DNA from: Methanobacteriaceae archaeon
GTDB lineage: Archaea; Methanobacteriota; Methanobacteria; Methanobacteriales; Methanobacteriaceae
Assembly (NCBI GenBank): GCA_013403005.1
Contig: JACBOA010000006.1
Span: 44,561-108,560 of the forward strand
DNA length: 64,000 bases
Direction: 5' to 3'
Position 1 is the first letter of the stretch. Each line of letters begins with the position of its first letter. The position numbers and the translations under genes were made by a program. Positions 1 through 9,230 of this stretch are shown one piece after another. The notes beneath the pieces are model-generated. The model did no database searches. It was given only the letters and a program-made list of their open reading frames with translations, and was not told the DNA's origin.

Positions 1-347
1 CACCCATTCAGGTACGGGTTATACCCATTGCTGAAAGGCACCTGGAATTTGCCCTGAATCTGGCACACCTACTCCGGGATGCTCATATCCGGGTGGATGT
101 GGATGACCGGCCGGAGACAGTTGGTAAGAAAATACGAAATGCTGGAGGAGAATGGGCTTCCTTTGTAGTTGTAATTGGAGATCGTGAAATGGAAGGCTCT
201 GAACTCACAGTCTCTGTGCGTGAAACAGGTCAAAAAGTTTCCATGGGCGTGCAGGAACTCATAGATGTTATAAAACTCGAAACTAAAGGAATGCCCTTCA
301 GACCCCTGCCTTTACCTCTGAAACTATCTAAAAGAGTTGCATTTTGA
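1..347 (+). CDS. thrS: Threonyl-tRNA synthetase, C-terminal fragment
   Basis: This is the 3' end of a gene that enters from the left edge; the reading frame begins at base 3 and ends in TGA at 345-347. The roughly 114 visible residues form the C-terminal anticodon-binding domain of a class II synthetase: an IPI..RHLEFA start, a helix followed by a VDVDDRPETVGKKIRNA stretch, and a final RPLPLPL tail. That order is characteristic of archaeal ThrRS, which charges tRNA-Thr in the cytoplasm. ProRS and HisRS share the fold, but the GKKIRNA and C-terminal tail fit ThrRS best. The catalytic domain lies outside the window, so the assignment rests on this domain only. Confidence 0.85.
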   Translation, partial: PIQVRVIPIAERHLEFALNLAHLLRDAHIRVDVDDRPETVGKKIRNAGGEWASFVVVIGDREMEGSELTVSVRETGQKVSMGVQELIDVIKLETKGMPFRPLPLPLKLSKRVAF

Positions 348-455
348 AGATAACTGAACCAATTTAATTAAACATTTCCTGTTTTTTTTATCCATTACCT
401 GCATTCAACTTATTATTTATTTATGTGGATAAAAAAAGAAACTGAGGTTAAAAAT

Positions 456-1646
456 ATGGAAAAAACCCCATTTTCTGAGATTAAAAATAGGATGGCTCGT
501 TTTAAGGATTTAATGTCATCATCTAATCCTGAATGGGACATGGCAGTTGTCTTCAGCAACATTAACCTTTTTTATTTCACCGGGACCATGCAGGATGGGA
601 TGCTGTTAATTCCACGGGATAAGGATGCCACATTCTGGGTGAGGCGGAGCTACCCGAGGGCTGTGGATGAATCTTTTTTTCCTGATATCAGGCCAATGAA
701 TAGCTTCAGGGATGCTGCCCAGAGCATGGATAATTGTCCGGATACAGTTTATCTTGAAACAGAAGTGTTGCCACTGGCTTTGTATCAAAGGTTTCATAAA
801 CACTTCCCTTTCAAAAATTTCAAACCCGTTGACTCATACATTTCAGCTTTAAGGGCAGTTAAAAGTAGATACGAGCTTTCTAAACTTCGTGAATCAGGCA
901 GGATTCATCAGCATGTTTTGGAGGACGTAGCACCCGCTCTACTCTGTGAAGGGATCAGTGAAGCAGATCTGTCAGCAAAACTTTTTCAAGTCTTAATTGA
1001 GGAGGGTCATCATGGTTTAACCCGTTTTGGAATGTTTGACACTGAAATAGTGGTGGGACACGTTGGCTTTGGAGAAAATTCCCTATATCCAACTTATTTC
1101 GATGGTGCCAGTGGAAATCGCGGTTTAAGCCCTGCAGCACCTGTGCTGGGAAGCAGGCACAGGAAACTTAAAAAAGGAGACTTGGTGTTCATTGACATAG
1201 GCTGTGGGGTGGACGGTTACCATACCGATAAAACCATGACCTACATGTTTAAAAGTCCACTCCCTGAGCATGCTATTTACACCCATCAAAAATGTGTGGA
1301 AATACAAAACGAGATAGCAGCAATGTTAAAACCTGGCAATATACCCTCCGAAATCTACTCATCTATAATGAATAGCCTTGACGATGATTTCCTCCAAAAT
1401 TTCATGGGTTTTGAAGATCGCACCGTAAAATTCCTGGGACATGGAATTGGTTTACAAATAGATGAACTTCCGGTGATTGCAGAAAGGTTTGATGAACCAC
1501 TCCAGGAGGGGATGGTATTTGCAGTCGAACCCAAAAAAGGAATTAAAGGAATTGGAATGGTGGGAATAGAAAACACCTTCATTGTAACTCCTCAGGGAGG
1601 GCAATGCATCACCGGGAATAATCCAGGTTTAATCCCAGTATTTTGA
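456..1646 (+). CDS. M24 family metallopeptidase (Xaa-Pro dipeptidase-like)
   Basis: A 396-residue pita-bread-fold peptidase, probably a cytoplasmic Xaa-Pro aminopeptidase/dipeptidase. Residues 1-130 form a creatinase-like N-terminal domain and about 140-390 form the M24 catalytic domain. All five expected metal ligands are visible: Asp247, Asp258, His329, Glu358 and Glu372, so it should be active. The reading frame is open back to an ATG at 423, but I chose the ATG at 456 because GAGGT lies seven bases before it (444-448), while 423 has no ribosome binding site. It stands alone between thrS and the parA pair. Substrate specificity cannot be read from the sequence; some M24 proteins of this length are creatinase-like or orphan peptidases. 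Confidence 0.85.
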   Translation: MEKTPFSEIKNRMARFKDLMSSSNPEWDMAVVFSNINLFYFTGTMQDGMLLIPRDKDATFWVRRSYPRAVDESFFPDIRPMNSFRDAAQSMDNCPDTVYLETEVLPLALYQRFHKHFPFKNFKPVDSYISALRAVKSRYELSKLRESGRIHQHVLEDVAPALLCEGISEADLSAKLFQVLIEEGHHGLTRFGMFDTEIVVGHVGFGENSLYPTYFDGASGNRGLSPAAPVLGSRHRKLKKGDLVFIDIGCGVDGYHTDKTMTYMFKSPLPEHAIYTHQKCVEIQNEIAAMLKPGNIPSEIYSSIMNSLDDDFLQNFMGFEDRTVKFLGHGIGLQIDELPVIAERFDEPLQEGMVFAVEPKKGIKGIGMVGIENTFIVTPQGGQCITGNNPGLIPVF

Positions 1647-1713
1647 TGATACTTATTTTTAATTTTCATTAATTTCTATATTCTAAAACACTTTTACCGG
1701 GACAAAATTGGCT

Positions 1714-1766
<53 letters not shown>

Positions 1767-1811
1767 AAAACTCTCAAAAAAAATCTTCAAAAAAAATTTA
1801 GGAGAACCATT

Positions 1812-2633
1812 ATGGCGGAAATAATTGCAATATTGAATCAGAAGGGAGGTTGTGGTAAAACTACCACTGCAGTCAACCTTTCAGCAGCACTAGCCCTTTT
1901 AGGGGAAAAAGTTCTGGTTATTGACATGGACCCACAGGCTAATGCCACCACAGCATTTGGAGTTGAAAAAAACGAAGAAAACTCCATATACCGGGTACTA
2001 ACCGGGCAGGAAACACTGGATGATTCAGTTGTCTCCACTGATATCAAGGGTCTGGATCTGGTACCCAGCCATATTTCACTCAGTGGGGCTGAAATAGAGC
2101 TCAGTAAAGACATAGGATTCCCATTTATACTGAAGGAGGCTATGGATGGAATTGCAGAAAGCTACGATTACATCCTGGTGGATGTGCCCCCATCTCTGGG
2201 TATTTTAACCATCAACTCCCTGGTGGCAGCAGACAGTGTCATAATACCCATTCAGGCAGAATTTTATGCCCTGGAAGGAATGGCTGATTTACTGGATGCT
2301 ATGAATCTCGTTGAAAGTCGTTTAAACAGCCCATCACCAATAAAGGGGATATTAATCACCTTATACGATTCCAGAACTCGTCTGGGTCGGGATGTGCTGC
2401 ACAATGTTAGGCAATACTTTGGTGAAACTGAACACATTTTCAAAACCACCATTCCCCGTAATGTTAAACTGGCTGAGGCCCCCAGTCATGGTAAACCCTG
2501 CATTATCTATGATGAGGAATGCATTGGTAGTGAAGCATATCGGGATCTTGCTCTGGAAATACTGGAATTAAAAGATTCAGTTGCCCAGGAGAAGGTGGCT
2601 GAGAATAAATATACAGTGATGGAGGATAACTAA
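1812..2633 (+). CDS. parA: ParA/Soj-family ATPase
   Basis: A 273-residue deviant Walker ATPase of the ParA/Soj branch. The KGGCGKTT motif at residues 11-18 has the signature Lys11 and the P-loop Lys16. Walker A' (VIDMDPQANAT) follows at about 35-45 and the DVPPS Walker B near 122. In this family, ATP-dependent dimers bind DNA nonspecifically and move a cargo such as a chromosome, plasmid or protein cluster when a ParB-type partner stimulates hydrolysis. A clear AGGAG lies seven bases before the ATG. The stop overlaps the start of the next gene by one base (TAATG), so the two are translationally coupled. MinD is less likely because there is no C-terminal amphipathic membrane helix and the partner has a ParB-like peptide. 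Confidence 0.9.
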   Translation: MAEIIAILNQKGGCGKTTTAVNLSAALALLGEKVLVIDMDPQANATTAFGVEKNEENSIYRVLTGQETLDDSVVSTDIKGLDLVPSHISLSGAEIELSKDIGFPFILKEAMDGIAESYDYILVDVPPSLGILTINSLVAADSVIIPIQAEFYALEGMADLLDAMNLVESRLNSPSPIKGILITLYDSRTRLGRDVLHNVRQYFGETEHIFKTTIPRNVKLAEAPSHGKPCIIYDEECIGSEAYRDLALEILELKDSVAQEKVAENKYTVMEDN

Positions 2634-3022
2634 TGCCTTCTCGAAAGGGTGAAAGTGCACTGGGTAAGGGATTGGATGCTCTTATCAAAGAGAAACCTAA
2701 GCTTGACGGTGGCACTGCAAAAGCACAGACTAAGGAAAAACCAACCAGGAAAGCTCCATCCAAACAATCCCAAAAAACTAAAAAAACAGCATCAAAACCC
2801 AAGGAAGATCCCTATAAGGTCATCCTGGATAATGTGGTTTTGGAGGTTCGCAAAAACCCGCGGATATCCTTGTGGTCAGCAAGATCAGCCGCAGTTTTAA
2901 GGTTCCTGAAGAACACCAAACCGGCCTTCAGTATCAGTAAGGAGGCATCATCCCTTATTGAAGAAGCAGTTCAGCAGAAGTATCCTGAGATATGGGAAAT
3001 GTTTGAAGAGGAAGATTTTTAG
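2633..3022 (+). CDS. Small basic ParA partner with ParB-like N-terminal peptide
   Basis: A 129-residue protein coupled to parA. Residues 8-18 (SALGKGLDALI) match the short N-terminal peptide with which bacterial ParB/Spo0J proteins stimulate ParA ATPase. Residues 19-60 are a Lys/Pro/Gln-rich, probably disordered linker. Residues 61-129 form a compact domain (a strand near 66-72, then helices around 80-92 and 100-125, acidic end). The ParB CTPase fold, its GxxR motif and the ParB helix-turn-helix are all absent, so this is not a ParB orthologue. The nearest known parallel is SegB of the archaeal SegAB system, a short ParA partner with its own DNA-binding fold, but I cannot show homology. The likely role is a DNA-binding adaptor recognising the flanking iterons. 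Confidence 0.75.
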   Translation: MPSRKGESALGKGLDALIKEKPKLDGGTAKAQTKEKPTRKAPSKQSQKTKKTASKPKEDPYKVILDNVVLEVRKNPRISLWSARSAAVLRFLKNTKPAFSISKEASSLIEEAVQQKYPEIWEMFEEEDF

Positions 3023-3050
3023 CTTATTCGACATCATGGGAGGCGAAAAG

Positions 3051-3100
3051 TTATAAGTTATAACCAATGTTATAAGTTGTAACTTATAACTTATAATTTA
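3051..3100 (+). repeat. Inverted TTATAAGTTATAA / TTATAACTTATAA repeats downstream of the parA operon
   Basis: TTATAAGTTATAA at 3051-3063 is the exact reverse complement of TTATAACTTATAA at 3084-3096. A one-mismatch copy, TTATAAGTTGTAA, lies at 3070-3082. The block begins 28 bases after the stop of the ParB-peptide gene. It could fold into a terminator-like hairpin, but sharing the 13-mer with the operon's upstream array suggests protein-binding sites. Confidence 0.65.
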
Positions 3101-3298
3101 TTTTTAGGGATTTATCCTAGGAATTGGATTTGGAAAAAGTAATTGATTTAAAAAAAACTTTGTAAAAGGGTAAAACCAAATTATTTAGGATTCAGGGAAA
3201 TTCATCTTTCTTTAATAATTCTTTATTATTTTTTTCTTTAATATCAGATGAATATGGATTGACTATTAAATTAATTCATAAAAATAAGATTTGTGATT

Positions 3299-4423
3299 CT
3301 AAAATTGCAGAGTTGTTTGATGGGCACGGTCTAGTTGAATAAAGGGTTCTGCTCTTTTAACCACCACTCCCAGTTTTTTTAGGTCATCATATTTGGTGAA
3401 TTTTATTCCTTTTCTACGTGCTTCAATGATCTTTCTGGCAGATATTTTACCTATCCCTGGAACACGGATTAGTTCCTTGAAACCTGCTTCATTCACTTCT
3501 ACTGGGAATAAATCCGGGTGTGATTTTGCCCATAACATTTTAGGATCATCTTCCAGGATTAGAAAACCATCATCATCAAATACCAATTCATCAGGTGAGA
3601 AACCATATGAATTCAGGAGGAACTGAGCCTGATAAAGTCGAGGAGTTCTATTATCTGCAGGTTTGTCATGATTTTTCAGAGGAGTATCTTTTAAAGGTTC
3701 AAAAGGACTTAAATAACTTAAATTTATATTAAGATGTTTGCAAAGCCATTCAGCCCGTTTTAAAATGTCTTGGTCTGTTTCTTCATTTGCACCAACTATT
3801 AACTGGGTGCTCTGACCGGAGGGTGCCATCTGGGGGTGGCGTTTTTTAAGTCGTCCAATCCATTTCATTCTCCGCAGGACATCGTTATGGTAATCCTTGG
3901 TACTGGTGAGTTCTCCGAATCCAGAGGAAGTTGCCGATTCCATATTAACACTCACCCGGTCAGCAAGGCTCATAGCCCTTTTTATCATATCATAAGAAGA
4001 TCCTGGGATTATCTTAAGATGTATGTAGCCCTGATACTCATATTCTAATCTTAGTTTCCTGGCCACTTCAATCATTTTTTCCATGGCTACATCCGCATCC
4101 CCGGGCATACCCGAACTTAAAAACAGTCCTTCAGCAAAATGATTTTGATAATAATGGAGGAAGAGTGAAATCAGTTCTTCCGGTGTGAATTCAACTCTAT
4201 GAAAACTATTGTAGCAATGGTTAATACAGTAGTTACAGTCATTGGTACAATGGTTGCTCATGAGAACCTTGAATAAGGGGACCTGGCAGCCACTACTTGT
4301 CCTAGCCTGGTAAATACCCGGGAGATTTTTAGAGGTGAAATTCTCCTTATTGAGACTCACATAATTACAGAGGTCGTACTGTGAGGCTTCACCAAGAATG
4401 CGCAGTTTCTCCAGTTCCATCAA
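3299..4423 (-). CDS. Radical SAM protein with C-terminal helix-hairpin-helix (putative DNA modification/repair)
   Basis: A 374-residue radical SAM protein. The CTNDCNYC motif near residues 59-66 (CX3CX2C) should hold the 4Fe-4S cluster that cleaves S-adenosylmethionine, and the TIM-barrel core runs to about 250. The C-terminus carries a helix-hairpin-helix (RVPGIGKISARKIIEAR, about 318-334), a nonspecific DNA-binding element. This arrangement matches the family annotated as putative DNA modification/repair radical SAM protein; no substrate is established for it. In other genomes the gene is often beside a DUF4130 partner, which I do not see here. It stands alone, facing the parA operon. Two adjacent Met codons are possible starts. 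Confidence 0.8.
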   Translation of the reverse strand: MMELEKLRILGEASQYDLCNYVSLNKENFTSKNLPGIYQARTSSGCQVPLFKVLMSNHCTNDCNYCINHCYNSFHRVEFTPEELISLFLHYYQNHFAEGLFLSSGMPGDADVAMEKMIEVARKLRLEYEYQGYIHLKIIPGSSYDMIKRAMSLADRVSVNMESATSSGFGELTSTKDYHNDVLRRMKWIGRLKKRHPQMAPSGQSTQLIVGANEETDQDILKRAEWLCKHLNINLSYLSPFEPLKDTPLKNHDKPADNRTPRLYQAQFLLNSYGFSPDELVFDDDGFLILEDDPKMLWAKSHPDLFPVEVNEAGFKELIRVPGIGKISARKIIEARRKGIKFTKYDDLKKLGVVVKRAEPFIQLDRAHQTTLQF

Positions 4424-4627
4424 ACTTTTTTTATGTTGTTGATGGTTAATAAAAATTTCAAGACAGCCAGTGATAAGTATTCAATCTGTACTTATTTATC
4501 CAGTTAAACACTTTAAGCAGTTTTAAATGAATAAATGATGCCATTTTATAATATTCATATTTCACACAGCTAATTCCATTATCTAGTTAGCAGTTTTTCA
4601 TGAAAGATAACTAGGGTTACCCTCCAT

Positions 4628-4638
4628 CTTTTTAAACC
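4628..4638 (+). promoter_or_regulatory. TATA box of cfbB
   Basis: CTTTTTAAACC is centred about 28 bp before the cfbB ATG, and there is no ribosome binding site between them. This implies a leaderless transcript that begins at or next to the start codon. Confidence 0.5.
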
Positions 4639-4660
4639 ATAGATTCTAAATCCATAGAAT

Positions 4661-6013
4661 ATGCGTGTTGTTTTAGCAGGAACCGGAAGTGCAGTGGGGA
4701 AGACCACCATCTCCACGGGAATAATGAAAGCCCTCTCTCAGGAGCAGAAAGTCCAACCCTTCAAAGTGGGTCCAGATTACATTGATCCCACCTATCACAC
4801 CCTGGCCACAAGCAATACTAGCCGAAACCTGGATTCCTTTTTTATGACTGACGGCCAGATCAGGGAAGCATTCCAGAGGGGATTGAAAATATCCAACTCC
4901 CGGATGGGAATTATAGAAGGGGTGAGAGGTCTTTATGAAGGTATAAGTCCCATTGAAGATGTTGGAAACACAGCTTCCATTGCCAAGGCACTTAATTCAC
5001 CAGTTATTCTAATCCTTAATGCTCGCAGCCTGGTTAAAAGTGCAGCTGCGGTGGTAATCGGTTTTAAAACCCTTGATCCCTCCATACGCATCGAAGGGGT
5101 TATCCTTAATCTGGTTAAAAACAGGAAACACTATCTTAAGGCTAAGCAATCGGTGGAAAAACTGGCCAATACACAAGTCATAGGGGGAATACCCCGGGAT
5201 GATGCCATTTCTGTTGAACAGCGCCATCTGGGCCTTGTACCAGCAGTAGAAAGGGAAACCATTAAGGCAAATATCGATGATTGGGGACGGCTCATGGAGG
5301 AAAATCTTGACCTGGATGCCCTTATCAGCATAATGAAAGGCGCTGGTAAATTACCTGAAGGAAGAGAACCCCTCTTCCTACAGGAAAATTCTAGTAGGCT
5401 TAAATATGGTATTGCCAGGGATGAAGTATTCACCTTTTACTATCAGGACAATCTGGAGGCACTGGAGTCCAATAAAGCGGAACTAGTTTATTTCAGCCCC
5501 CTGCATGATGAGGAGGTGCCTGATGTGGATGGGATCTATATTGGTGGGGGATACCCGGAAATATTTGCCAGACAACTGGAAGCCAACCAGAGCATGTGCA
5601 AATCCATCAACCGTTTCCACCAGGATGAAAGGCCCATCTATGCTGAATGTGGTGGTCTCATGTATTTAACTCGATCAATTAACCAGCATAAGATGTGCAA
5701 TGTTTTTCCCTATGATTCACACATGACCCAAAAGCCCCAGGCCTTGAGTTATGTTATTGCCAGGGCAGCCTGTGACAATCTAATCATAGGTGAGGGGGAG
5801 ACTTTCCATGGTCATGAATTCCATTATTCCAAACTGGATCTGGAGGGTGGAAACCCCAAATTTGCATTTGAAATTCTACGGGGAAGGGGGGTAACTGGAT
5901 CCCGGGATGGGCTTATGAGTAAGAATACTTTAGCCAGCTATGTGCATACCCATGTGGCAGCTTGCCCCAGTTTCGCCAGCAGGTTGGTTCAAAATGCTTT
6001 GGGGGATCATTAA
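4661..6013 (+). CDS. cfbB: Ni-sirohydrochlorin a,c-diamide synthase (CobB/CbiA family)
   Basis: A 450-residue glutamine-dependent amidotransferase of the CobB/CbiA family. It amidates the a and c side chains of Ni-sirohydrochlorin in the F430 pathway, or of cobyrinate for cobamides; the two activities cannot be separated by eye. The ATPase half begins with GTGSAVGKTT (residues 7-16). The C-terminal class I glutaminase domain has its nucleophile Cys330 in AECGGLMY and a histidine in the SYVHTHVA region near 430. F430 is the nickel cofactor of methyl-coenzyme M reductase. cfbD lies in the same window but 53 kb away. The gene is monocistronic and appears leaderless. Confidence 0.85.
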   Translation: MRVVLAGTGSAVGKTTISTGIMKALSQEQKVQPFKVGPDYIDPTYHTLATSNTSRNLDSFFMTDGQIREAFQRGLKISNSRMGIIEGVRGLYEGISPIEDVGNTASIAKALNSPVILILNARSLVKSAAAVVIGFKTLDPSIRIEGVILNLVKNRKHYLKAKQSVEKLANTQVIGGIPRDDAISVEQRHLGLVPAVERETIKANIDDWGRLMEENLDLDALISIMKGAGKLPEGREPLFLQENSSRLKYGIARDEVFTFYYQDNLEALESNKAELVYFSPLHDEEVPDVDGIYIGGGYPEIFARQLEANQSMCKSINRFHQDERPIYAECGGLMYLTRSINQHKMCNVFPYDSHMTQKPQALSYVIARAACDNLIIGEGETFHGHEFHYSKLDLEGGNPKFAFEILRGRGVTGSRDGLMSKNTLASYVHTHVAACPSFASRLVQNALGDH

Positions 6014-6525
6014 ATCCTTTATTTTTAGTAAAATCACATAATTCAAATCATAATTGGTAATAAATCATTAATGCCATACAAAATCATTTCTACTGTAGAA
6101 AAATTTTCATCCTTTATTGGGATCCTTTACTAAGAAAATCAAACTCGGATTTCTACAGTAGACTAGATCAAAGGCGATTTTTAGGGGTTAGGAATGTTCA
6201 TTGGTCTACTGTAGAAAAAAATTTTGAGATTATCTAAGAAAGTCAATTAACCTCAAAGGCGATGAAAAGGAGAATTTAAGGATGAACTCCAATTTCAGTT
6301 TCAATCAATCCACTATCCATTTCAAGAGTTAAAAAAATTTATAAACATAATGTATAAAGGAATGGACAATAAAGGAATTGACTGAAGAAGAAATTGTGTA
6401 ATTGTTAATTCATAAACATAATTAATTCATGAACATAAATGTACTGACAATCAAAAAATTTAATTTAAGTTTCTAAAATTTATGCGGGGTCCTTGATTAA
6501 TTGGAGGATTTTTAGGAGAACAACT
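6014..6525. other. Long AT-rich intergenic region with regulatory repeats
   Basis: About 510 bases without a recognisable protein gene. It holds three copies of a 13-bp palindromic motif (6089-6217), two copies of CAAAGGCGAT (near 6169 and 6254), and repeated TAAACATAA words around 6340-6440. TTTATAAAC near 6338 may be a TATA box. A 16-codon open frame at 6282-6332 (ATG preceded by AAGGAGAA) could be a leader peptide of the following membrane-protein gene, but nothing else supports it. Confidence 0.5.
6089..6217. repeat. Three copies of TCTACTGTAGAAA in alternating orientation
   Basis: Exact 13-mers lie at 6089-6101 (plus), 6150-6162 (as TTTCTACAGTAGA, minus) and 6205-6217 (plus), with start-to-start spacings of 61 and 55 bp. 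Each contains the palindrome TCTAC-T-GTAGA. They look like binding sites for a dimeric regulator, probably controlling the polymerase-like gene at 6526. I saw no further copy in the window. Confidence 0.7.
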
Positions 6526-7686
6526 ATGAAATTTGAAAAAGTGGATCTATTCTCACCTTACATACTGGTAGTGGTGATTGCCCTGTACCTAAGCTTGGCA
6601 TTAATTGCCTACCAGGAACATCTAGAAGAGCTTCAATGGATTTCATCCCTAACCCTCTTATACGTTTTAATTGGAACTATTTTCTTCATTGCAGGAGTAT
6701 TTATTCCTAAAATAATCTACAATCATAATCAAAAACTTCAAATTCTTTTGGGAGGCAGAGTAACTAAAGAAAACTCTGCTCCATGGTACAATAAAATACT
6801 AATTCTACTTGATGAACGGGTGTTAATGGTAGTGGTGTTAATAGCCTTGTTTTTACAGGTTGTGAACCTGTACCTTTTAGGAGGCATACCCATCTTAAGC
6901 GGCTACTTAAAATTCAAGGCCACCACCGACTTATGGAGAATAGCTTATCCTCTATTCTTACCAGCAATTACAATTTTACTGGCCAAATATCCTAGAAGAT
7001 GGAATTATGTCCTTTTCATTATTGGATTGGTGGTGTTCGCCATAAACGGGTACCGAACCACAACCATGGCCATTCTCATCAGCGGTTTTATAACCCTCTA
7101 CTACACCCGGAAAATTAAAACCAGCTACATTCTTGTTTCGCTATTTATAATAGCTTTAGTTGGAATTATTGCAGGATATATCGCTGTGAAATCTATACAG
7201 TGGCAGCAATGGACTTTAAATCCCCTGGAACTTGTTTCATACCGTGCAGGGTTTACTCTGATGGTCTTTGATAAGATCGTGCACATGGCTGGGGCCACAG
7301 GAGGGGATTTATTCCATCAGGCATTCACAACCGGACACCCTAGAGTAACAGTGGGCCAAGTGGTGTTGGGTTACCCCACTACAGGAGACACACCCACCAC
7401 CAGCATCACATCCACCATATTCGGACCAGCAGTACTGGACTTTGGACTTTATGCCATGATCATACAAATGTTCCTAATAGGAGTTGCATTAAAAATAGCA
7501 CACGCAACACAAATAAAGGCTAACGGAGCATTCACCGCATTATATGCAATAATACTCACTCATACTATGATATGGGTGGAAACAGGCCCTACAGATAGCG
7601 TAGTGTACTTATTCTATCTACTGACATTCATTGCCACGGTCCTGTACGTAATTCAGCTTATTAGAATTCCTAAAAAGGCAGTTTAA
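6526..7686 (+). CDS. Polytopic membrane protein, oligosaccharide repeat-unit polymerase-like
   Basis: A 386-residue integral membrane protein with roughly ten hydrophobic segments, the first at residues 11-30. A large polar loop in the second half (about 265-310, rich in Gly and Thr) precedes the last two or three helices. This topology and the NGYRTTT motif after the middle helices resemble Wzy-type O-antigen or oligosaccharide repeat-unit polymerases, which join lipid-linked sugar units on the outer membrane face. The frame opens at a TTG at 6493, but AGGAG eight bases before the ATG at 6526 fixes that start. There are no glycosyltransferase neighbours, so the role in surface polysaccharide is inferred from topology and short motifs only. 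Confidence 0.55.
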   Translation: MKFEKVDLFSPYILVVVIALYLSLALIAYQEHLEELQWISSLTLLYVLIGTIFFIAGVFIPKIIYNHNQKLQILLGGRVTKENSAPWYNKILILLDERVLMVVVLIALFLQVVNLYLLGGIPILSGYLKFKATTDLWRIAYPLFLPAITILLAKYPRRWNYVLFIIGLVVFAINGYRTTTMAILISGFITLYYTRKIKTSYILVSLFIIALVGIIAGYIAVKSIQWQQWTLNPLELVSYRAGFTLMVFDKIVHMAGATGGDLFHQAFTTGHPRVTVGQVVLGYPTTGDTPTTSITSTIFGPAVLDFGLYAMIIQMFLIGVALKIAHATQIKANGAFTALYAIILTHTMIWVETGPTDSVVYLFYLLTFIATVLYVIQLIRIPKKAV

Positions 7687-7900
7687 GATGATAAAGTCTT
7701 TTAAAGGTTCAATAAACCATTTCATTTATTTATTCATTATTTTATATTGACCACTAATTTTTTTACACTTGAAACCCATGTCCTTTAGGTTTAGTACTCA
7801 CTTAATTAATGTTGTTTTAATTTATTATTACTGGTGACTTGTAACTAATTTTTTCGAACCATAATCTTTTAAATCAATTTTTCCACCAACTGAAATCCAC

Positions 7901-7908
7901 TATATAAA
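7901..7908 (+). promoter_or_regulatory. TATA box of mtd
   Basis: TATATAAA lies about 75 bp before the mtd ATG, which predicts a leader of about 45 bases ending in a GGTGATA ribosome binding site. A strong box suits a highly expressed methanogenesis gene. A second weaker candidate, AATACTTAA, lies near 7934. Confidence 0.6.
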
Positions 7909-7965
7909 CCTTCCCCAAAAAATCAAATGAAAAAATACTTAAGTCGATCTTTTAAAATAGCAAAC

Positions 7966-8806
<841 letters not shown>

Positions 8807-8817
8807 ATGATTTAAAC

Positions 8818-8852
8818 GCAGTCCTTTTCGGCTGCACATACTTCCTTTTTTT
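8818..8852 (+). terminator. Hairpin and T-tract after mtd
   Basis: GCAG at 8818-8821 pairs with CTGC at 8832-8835 around a 10-base loop, and CTTCCTTTTTTT follows at 8841-8852. The stem is short, but the T-run alone would serve as an archaeal terminator. Confidence 0.5.
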
Positions 8853-9218
8853 GGATTTTTTGATATTTTTTATATGGTTCTAGATATATTTAGGCAAATT
8901 TTTTCTCTAGACATTAATGGTTGCCATGGTTAATTTTCACTCCAACATTAAATACGGTATTTAGCAAAAAAAATTGTTATAAACCATTTATTTTCAGAAA
9001 AACCAGACCCAAAACTTTTTTTAATATTATTAATAACATTAACCTTACCAATAACATCATTTGGATAAAGCAAACATTCAATCAATCCTCAGACTGTAGT
9101 TTATTCTCGATATAGGTATAGAAGGGGCGGGGATAAAACAATTTTCAACCATTTCTTTTCATCTCCTCAAAACTGCTTAAAAGTCTTATCCTATGAATAT
9201 TGGGATAGAACTGTAAAA
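8853..9218. other. AT-rich intergenic region between mtd and the beta-propeller gene
   Basis: No convincing gene. A 64-codon open frame at 8921-9115 is rich in Asn, Ile, Phe and Lys, has no ribosome binding site and reads like translated AT-rich noncoding DNA. CTTAAAAG near 9176 could be the TATA box of the following gene. Confidence 0.4.
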
Positions 9219-9230
9219 GGAGGTGAAAAG

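Noticed and set aside
1812..2633. MinD cell-division ATPase
   Set aside because: No C-terminal membrane-targeting helix, and the coupled partner has a ParB-like peptide.
6085..6220. TTTCTAC..GTAGA words resembling the stem of a type V (Cas12a) CRISPR repeat
   Set aside because: Only three short 13-bp copies, in alternating orientation, with no loop, no regular repeat-spacer structure and no cas genes.
8921..9115. 64-codon open frame between mtd and the propeller gene
   Set aside because: Composition is dominated by Asn, Ile, Phe and Lys from AT-rich DNA; no ribosome binding site or recognisable motif.
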